From Buxus sempervirens (taxonomy: Eukaryota; Streptophyta; Magnoliopsida; Buxales; Buxaceae), in assembly GCA_947561395.2 (NCBI GenBank), contig OX387187.1, positions 21,867,829 through 21,931,828 of the forward strand: 64,000 bases of DNA, given 5' to 3'. The position numbers were made by a program, and so were the translations under genes. Within the stretch, counting starts at the first letter, position 1, and every line of letters begins with the position of its first letter. Below are positions 57,726 through 64,000 of the stretch, one piece after another. A model generated the notes under the pieces. It searched no databases and was not told the DNA's origin. It was given only the letters and a program-made list of their open reading frames with translations.

Positions 57726-57982
57726 GCTACCACGCCGCTGGTAGCCCAATGAAATGGAAGATTTTCTAAACAGAGCATTTTATTGGAAAGGCACTTGCGA
57801 AGATCAACGCCGCTGCCACCCCACTGGCAGCGCATAAATGAATCAGTGCTGTGAAAGTAGGCACGTTCACTTGCGTCGTAAGGCGACGCCGACACGCCGC
57901 TGGTAGCGCAGAGCGAGATTGAAGATTATATGATCAGCAGTGCACATGCCGCGTTCTCTCCCGCTAGCAGCCCGCTGGCAGC
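57726..57982. repeat. U3 dyads of the copia LTR, 6-8-6 type (four copies)
   Basis: Starts are 57726, 57812, 57888 and 57963, 20 bp each. The arms are GCTACC/GGTAGC, GCTGCC/GGCAGC, GCCGAC/GGTAGC and GCTAGC/GGCAGC. The first two are perfect and differ from each other at both arms. The spacer is 8 bp and more conserved (ACGCCGCT, AGCCCGCT). Confidence 0.75.
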
Positions 57983-58378
57983 ACCCCTTAACTGATTTAA
58001 CTTGGTTTGAGCGGGAATTGAGTTCGCTTCCAGCCGTCTACCCCGATCGTTTCACAACGTCACCAGCACTCGACGCGATCTGAGTTTTATTCTTTAAATA
58101 GACGTGCTGTAATTGTTTGTAATGACTTTTGATCTTTGGATCGTTTTGATTTTGGATCTTGAGGTGTTTTGAGATTCGATCAAATCGTCTTTAGAGAGTC
58201 GGCGATCGAGTGAGGGGGAGATCTGAGATAGATCACCCGGAATTGAAGAGAGAGGATTCTTCTTCAATTCGGAACTTCATCTAATCGTGTGATCGCCTGG
58301 ACTGGTGATCAGCCTTGATTGATGCGTAGGTGGATTCCTACTGCATTGGATCGTCTCAGTGGATTCTGAGGTGATTGC

Positions 58379-58560
58379 TGCGATCTGGATTGATCGTGTT
58401 CTGCAGCTTGTGGATTCAAGCTGTGTTGCAGTTCGTGGATTCGAACTGTGGATCACTGGTGAGTGATTGTTTGCGATCTGGACTGATCGTGTTCTGTAGC
58501 TTGTGGATTCAAGCTGTGTTGCAGTTCGTGGATTCGAACTGTGGATTGCTGTTGAGTGAG
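58379..58560. repeat. 93-bp tandem duplication in the copia LTR
   Basis: TGCGATCTGGA(T/C)TGATCGTG starts at 58379 and 58472. Both copies include GTGGATTCAAGCTGTG and GTGGATTCGAACTGTG. Confidence 0.85.
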
Positions 58561-58774
58561 TCAAATTGTAAAGGTTAAGTATGTACTCCTTTGTAATTGT
58601 CTTTTCATTCAATAGTGGATTTTCGAAGGGTTAGTCGCCTCATATAGACTCGAGGTTTTTCTTGGATCTGGATCCAGGTTTCCTCGTATAATTCTCTGTG
58701 TATCGTTTCCGCATTGTTAAATTCTAAATTGTTGTAGATCGTGGACCTATAGAGTAGTCCTCTACTCTTTCAAG

Positions 58775-58824
58775 TGGTATCAGAGCCTATTCACTTTGAA
58801 TTGCTATACAAGTGGTATCAGAGC
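58775..58824 (+). other. Duplicated primer binding site of the SIRE-like element
   Basis: TGGTATCAGAGC at 58775-58786 and again at 58813-58824, within a 20-bp direct repeat 38 bp apart. The first, 2 bp from the LTR, is the functional position. Confidence 0.85.
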
Positions 58825-61800
58825 CTATACAAAGAAGGAGGATCTGCCTCTAGACCTCCATTATTTGAAGGTAACAATTATTCTTACTGGAAAGCAAGAA
58901 TGAGAGCTTATCTGAAATCAATCGATGAGCGTGTCTGGCTCTCGGTTTGTAATGGCTATCATCCACCTGAGATCACAACAGAAGGAGGTGTTGTGATCCC
59001 TAAACCTCATGATCAATGGACTAAAATTGAATCTGATCAATTTGGATGGAATAACAAGGCAATGAATGCCTTATTTTGTGCTGTTAGTGTTGAGGAATTC
59101 AGGAGAATTTCCTCATGTGAAGTTGCTAAGGAAGCTTGGGACATTCTTGAGGTCACTCATGAAGGAACCTCAGCTGTCAAGCTTTCCAGACTCCAAAGAC
59201 TTACTACATCTTTCGAAACTCTATATATGAAAGATGATGAGTCTTTTGATGAGTTTTATGCTAAACTCTCAGATATTGTTAATTCTAGTTTTAATCTTGG
59301 AGAAAAAATCTCTACATCAAAGGTTATTAGAAAAATCTTAAGATCTTTGCCTGAAAAATTCAAACCTAAAGTAACTGCAATACAAGAGGCAAAAGATGTA
59401 GATAACATGAGAATTGAAGATCTGGTAGGATCTTTACAGACTTATGAGCTAGATCTGAATATTCCTAAAAGAAGTAAAGGAATAGCTCTAAAATCAGTAA
59501 ATACTGAAGAATCAGATAATTCTGATGTTGATATGGATGAACTTGTTCTCTTAGCCAAAAAGTTTAAGAAAATGTTTAAAAAGAGACAATCCAATTCTTC
59601 ATCATCCATGGACAGATCAAATAGGAGATCTTATAAGAAAATGTCTGATCCAAGAAAAGAGAAGAAATTTTCTCAGAATGATGAAGTCCAATGTTACAAA
59701 TGTAGAGGATTTGGACATGTTGCATCTGATTGTCCCTCAAAGGATAAAAAGAAAAAGACTAATTATCAGGTTACTTGGGATGATAGTAACACTGATAATT
59801 CTTCACAATCTGATGAGGATATTTCTGCTAATTTTACTGCTTTCAATTCTTTTTACTCATCCTCGTCTGGTAGTTCAATCTCTGGAATTGCAGGAGATAA
59901 TAAAGAGACTTTATCAGATGATGAAGAAGAACTACAAGAAGCCTACAATCAGCTCTATAAGGAATTCAATAGAGCTCAGAAGAAAGTCAAGAAAATGAGT
60001 AAAAAATTGAAGGAATCAGAAACAGAGAAAAATAAAGCTCTTGCAAAAATTGAGTCAATAAACCAGAAGTTACTTGAAAGACAGGCCAAAGAAGATTTTC
60101 TGGTAACTTCTTTAACTGAAAAAACTGAAAAACTAAAAGAAAAGGAAGCTCAGATTTCTGTACTTCAAGGTAAAGTGAGTGAACTTGAGAAAGTTTCAAA
60201 TTCAAGTAAATCTAATGCTTCAAATTCTTCTGCAGGAAATCATCAAATTAATGAGGAATCAATTTCAAAAGAAGTTCCTGAAAGCTCAAATTCTGCTGAA
60301 AAGAGAATGAGTGTAAGTAATCAAAACAAGGAATCTTCACAGAAAATTTCTGCTGGAGAATTAAGATCAACAGGTAAACCTTCAACTTCTGAGAAATCTA
60401 AATCTGTACAGTTTAGAAATACTGGCAAATCTAGAAATGTTGATTTTTCTGAACATAGGTTCATACCTGTATGCCATCACTGCAATAAAAAGGGTCATAT
60501 AAGACCAAAGTGTTATGCACTGCATGGTTTCCCTGATGGATATTTTGATAATAAGAGAAAAGTGAATCAAAGTCAGTCCCTGGACTTATACAACAGATTT
60601 GACTCCCTGTTAAAATTGACTGAAACATTAAATCAGGAAGTCACAAATTTGTCAAAGAAGCTTCCTTCAAAAACTCAAGTAGTTGATGAAGGTACTTTTC
60701 AGATGACTCCTGAAAAACATATTTGGGTAAGAAAAGATTCATTAGTTGCTAATGTGGTTCATGTAGCTTTGAAAGCTCATGATGTCAACATGTGGTACTT
60801 GGACAGTGGTTGTTCAAGACATATGTGTGGACACAGGTCTATGTTCAGTACTTTTGAAGAATATTTTGGTGGAAGTGTTACATTTGGTGATGGAAACACT
60901 TCCCAGGTCAAAGGCAAAGGAACTGTAAATGGTCCAAATGGTGTTTGTTTGAAAGATGTATTATTTGTATCTGGTTTGAAGGCTAACTTGATAAGTATTA
61001 GCCAATTGTGTGATTCCAGATTGTTTGTCAATTTTACCAGAAAAGAATGTAAAATCTTGGATAATTCTGGTAAAACTGTTCTTATAGGTGTAAGAACAAA
61101 TGACAATTGTTATGGAATTATTGGAAACAATGAAAAATCCTTAAAATCTTCTGTTTGTGATGAAATTGATTTGTGGCATAAAAGACTGGGCCACATTAAC
61201 TATAGAGATTTGTCAAAAATCTCCAAGTCTGAGTTGGTTAGTGGAATTCCCAAGTTTGGGAAAAATAAAAAGAAAGGTATGTGTGGTCCTTGCAATCAAG
61301 GAAAGCAAATCAAAGCCACACACAAGAAAACCAACATTGTAGGAACATCAAGACCATTAGAACTGATTCATATGGATTTAATGGGACCTACAAAGATTGA
61401 AAGTCTGGGAGGAAAGAAATATATATTTGTTGCTGTAGATGACTACAGCAGATATACCTGGGTAGATTTTCTAAGAGAAAAATCTGAATGTTTTAACTGT
61501 TTTAAACATCTGTGCTGTCAAATTCAAGTTGAAAAGAACTTGCAAATAGGAAAGATTGTTAGAATCAGATCTGATCATGAGACAGAATTTGAGAATCAAA
61601 TGTTTTCCAATTTCTGTGAAGAACAAGGAATCAAACATGAATTTTCTGCTCCTAAGACCCCACAACAAAATGGAGTTGTGGAAAGGAAGAACAGAGTTTT
61701 ACAAGAAATGGCTAGAACCATGATGATAGCAAAGAAAATTTCAACAAAATTCTGGGCTGAAGCTATAAACACTGCCTGTTACATTAGTAACAGAGTTTAT

Positions 61801-61877
61801 ATCAGATCTGGGTGGAAACAAACTCCCTATGAACTTTGGAAAGGAAAACAGCCAAACTTGAAATATTTCAGTCTTTG
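58825..61877 (+). pseudogene. Gag, protease and integrase of the SIRE-like element
   Basis: The open frame continues from the primer site without an ATG before RPPLFEGNNYSYWKARMRAY; the first ATG is the M of ARMRAY. Domains in order: gag core (to about 59480), zinc knuckle CYKCRGFGHVASDC (59692), coiled coil (59940-60190), a second knuckle CHHCNKKGHIRPKC (about 60473), protease WYLDSGCSRHMCG (about 60795) and integrase. The integrase has HKRLGHINY with MCGPCNQGK, DLMGPTK, VDDYSRYTWVDF, RSDHETEFEN and the catalytic-Glu NGVVERKNR. A frameshift at about 61877 (two bases missing, at SVFGSK) separates it from RT. Coding is otherwise undamaged over 1,000 codons, so the copy is fairly young. Confidence 0.85.
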
Positions 61878-63770
61878 GAAGTAAATGTTATATCTTAAGG
61901 GACAGAGAAAATCAAGGAAAATTTGATTCTAGAAGTGATGAAGGAATTTTTCTAGGATATTCTTCTTCTAGTAGAGCATACAGAGTTTTCAATTTGCAGA
62001 AATCTGTTGTAATGGAATCTATAAATGTGCTAATAGATGATGAAGGTAATGACAGTGAATTTTTGCAGGCTGTAGATGAAGAGGATGAACTCAGAGATTC
62101 ATCCCCAAGCAATGAAGTTATTCCTCTGACTAGAACTCTCAAAGACCACCCAACTGAGCAAATTGTTGGAAAAATTTCAGATGGAGTAAGAACAAGACAT
62201 CAACTGCAGAATGAGGTAAGATTTTCTTCTTACTTATCTCAATTTGAGCCCAAATCTTATAAAGATGCTTTGTTGGATGATTCTTGGTTAAATGCTATGC
62301 ATGAAGAACTGAATCAATTTACTAGAAATAATGTTTGGGAATTGGTTGAAAGACCCTCTGATCTAAATGTGATAGGAACCAAGTGGATTTTTAAGAACAA
62401 ATCTGATGAGAATGGGATAGTAACCAGAAATAAGGCTAGGCTTGTTGCTCAGGGGTATACTCAAGTAGAAGGAATAGATTTTGATGAAACCTTTGCTCCT
62501 GTAGCTAGGTTAGAATCAATCAGATTACTGTTGTCTATTGCATATTATTTGAATTTTAAACTGTTTCAAATGGATGTTAAGAGTGCATTCTTGAATGGAT
62601 ATCTGAATGAAGAGGTCTATGTAGAGCAACCTAAAGGATTTGAGGACACAAATCATCCTAAATATGTCTACAAACTGAACAAAGCCTTGTATAGACTCAA
62701 ACAAGCTCCTAGAGCTTGGTATGAAAGACTCACCTCCTTTTTACTTGAATCTGGTTTTATGAGAGGAAATGTGGATAAAACTCTCTTTATTCAAAGAGAG
62801 TCCAAACATATTTTGATTGCTCAAATCTATGTTGATGACATAGTGTTTGGATCTACTTCTGAAAATCATGCTCACTCCTTTGCTGACTTAATGAAGTGAA
62901 TTTGAGATAAGTATGATGGGTGAACTGAACTTTTTCTTAGGTCTTCAGATTTATCAATCTCAACTAGGAATTTTTTTCTCTCAAGCAAAATATTCAAGAA
63001 ATCTTGTTAAGAGATTCAGCTTAACTCATTCTAAACATGCTAGGACTCCTATGAGTACTAGTTTAAAACTTGGAAAAGATGAATCTGGAAAAGTTGTAGA
63101 CCCTACCCTGTACAGAGGAATGATTGGGAGTCTACTGTACTTAACAGCAAGTAGACCTGATATAAGCTTTAGTGTGGGAGTTTGTGCTAGATATCAGGCT
63201 AATCCTAAAGAATCTCATCTGAATGCTGTAAAAAGGATTATAAAATATGTTAATGGAACTGTTGATCTGGGAATCTGGTTTTCCAAAGAGACAAACCCAC
63301 ATCTTACTGGATACACTAATGCTGATTGGGCTGGGTGTATGGATGACAGAAAAAGCACCTCTGGTGGTTGTTTTTACATGGGTAATAATCTCATTGCCTG
63401 GTTAAGCAAGAAGCAAAACTGTGTTTCTCTAAGTACTGCTGAAGCTGAGTATATTGCTGCAGGAAGCAGCTGTACTCAACTTATATGGATGAAACAAATG
63501 TTATCTGATTATGGGTTAGATCAAGATCAAATGATTCTCTTCTGTGACAATCAAAGTGCCATAAATATCTCCAAGAATCCTGTTCAACACTCAAGGACCA
63601 AACATATAGATATCATGCATCACTTTATAAGAGAGTTAATTGAAGACAAAACTGTATTGATTGAATATATATCTACTGAAAAACAGTTGGCTGACATTTT
63701 CACTAAACCTTTAGATCAGAACAGATTTGAAACTCTTAGGAAATACCTAGGAGTTTGCTCTCAAAACTGA
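61878..63770 (+). pseudogene. Reverse transcriptase and RNase H of the SIRE-like element
   Basis: After the frameshift the frame reads [17 protein letters not shown] and [12 protein letters not shown] follows with [68 protein letters not shown] and the catalytic [10 protein letters not shown] (about 62830). A second frameshift near 62896 (two bases missing in [14 protein letters not shown]) precedes the RT end and RNase H: NADWAGCMDDRKSTSGGC, STAEAEYIAA, CDNQSAINISKNPVQHSRTK and QLADIFTKPL. The RNase H motif has N where DADWAG is usual. It stops at 63770. Confidence 0.88.
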
Positions 63771-64000
63771 AAATCAGGTTCTGTTTTGAGTTAATTTAGA
63801 TGTAAAATAATCTACATATCTGTTCAAAATGTTCTTGTGTGTTCTTAATACTGAATTCTTAATTCAGGAAGCTTGAGTCTATGCATATTGATAGAAATGT
63901 TTTATAATCAACTATCAGGTTTGTCTTAAACACTTTTGTGCATTGAAGATTATTGTGTGTTTGAAGCTTGGATTCTATAGGCTATCACCTTTATGAAAAG
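63771..64000 (+). other. 3' untranslated part of the SIRE-like element
   Basis: AT-rich, with no polypurine tract, LTR or further reading frame before the window ends. Confidence 0.6.

Larger units (their letters stand above)
57599..58772 (+). repeat. 5' LTR of the SIRE-like element (about 1,174 bp)
   Basis: It starts TGTAAGTGTGAAAACTCACAC at the break in the gypsy repeat and ends CTTTCA just before the primer site. It has a TATA-like TCTTTAAATAG near 58090, four dyads upstream and a 93-bp duplication downstream. Confidence 0.78.
57599..64000 (+). mobile_element. SIRE-like Ty1/copia element, nearly complete, right end outside the window
   Basis: 5' LTR (57599-58772), primer site, gag-protease-integrase (58825-61875) and RT-RNase H (to 63770), all plus strand. 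The long LTR, large coiled-coil gag with two zinc knuckles and the WKARMRAYLKS motif resemble SIRE/Maximus elements. It sits inside the leader repeats of element B, where the repeat unit GGAATATTC is cut at 57598. The last 230 bases hold no gene; the polypurine tract and 3' LTR lie beyond the edge, as would any envelope-like frame. Confidence 0.88.

Noticed and set aside
63771-64000. Possible envelope-like frame of the SIRE-like element
   Set aside because: No open frame of useful length before the window ends; it may lie further right.

Overview
This is nuclear DNA from a flowering plant, and almost all of it is nested transposable elements. The evidence is plant Ty1/copia and Tat-type Ty3/gypsy proteins, tRNA-iMet-type primer sites, GT-AG introns and plant mobile domain (PMD) genes. 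I cannot name the species. The only candidate host gene is a small three-exon RING-finger gene near 16.75-17.59 kb.

Layout, left to right. (1) 1-3738: the end of a minus-strand copia element with a 186-bp LTR and its gag-integrase deleted; it is split by a 1,813-bp solo gypsy LTR (310-2122, target duplication CTGAC). (2) 3862-4396: a poly(A)-tailed LINE 3' end. (3) 4560-5385: degenerate GA-rich repeats. (4) 5444-13829: a giant palindrome with two 4,167-bp arms and a 52-bp spacer. Each arm looks like the 5' end of a MULE DNA transposon. (5) 13.8-19.5 kb: low-copy-looking DNA with the RING gene. (6) 19509-20332: a broken LTR. (7) 20333-39564: gypsy element A on the minus strand, holding a 3,138-bp solo LTR (31803-34940, target duplication CTAAC) inside its RNase H/integrase junction. 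(8) 39565 to about 57598: related gypsy element B, same strand. It appears to be inserted in the gag of A, and its 5' leader is itself interrupted. (9) 57599-64000: a plus-strand SIRE-like copia element, nearly complete apart from two frameshifts, running off the right edge.

Elements A and B share an elaborate plan. Gag, protease, G-patch, reverse transcriptase, RNase H, a second archaeal-type RNase H and integrase lie on the minus strand. Downstream of pol, on the opposite strand, sit two intron-containing genes: a DUF7745/PMD-like gene and a PMD-like gene. Each has its own TATA-type promoter.

The most striking signal is a set of about 37 short dyads. Each is an inverted repeat of 6-7 bp arms, and all but one have a spacer of exactly 9 bp. 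They sit in LTR U3 regions and just upstream of the antisense genes' TATA boxes. Arm sequence changes between elements (AACCGC, TATCCGG, GCCCGT, TGGGCC), while the 9-bp spacer length and a 28- or 39-bp phase are kept. Element A uses the AACCGC type and element B the TATCCGG type at matching places. My inference is that these are binding sites for an element-specific trans-acting factor, possibly one of the antisense proteins. The coding regions of A and B are pseudogenised, and most of the stop codons I could compare look like C-to-T or G-to-A changes.
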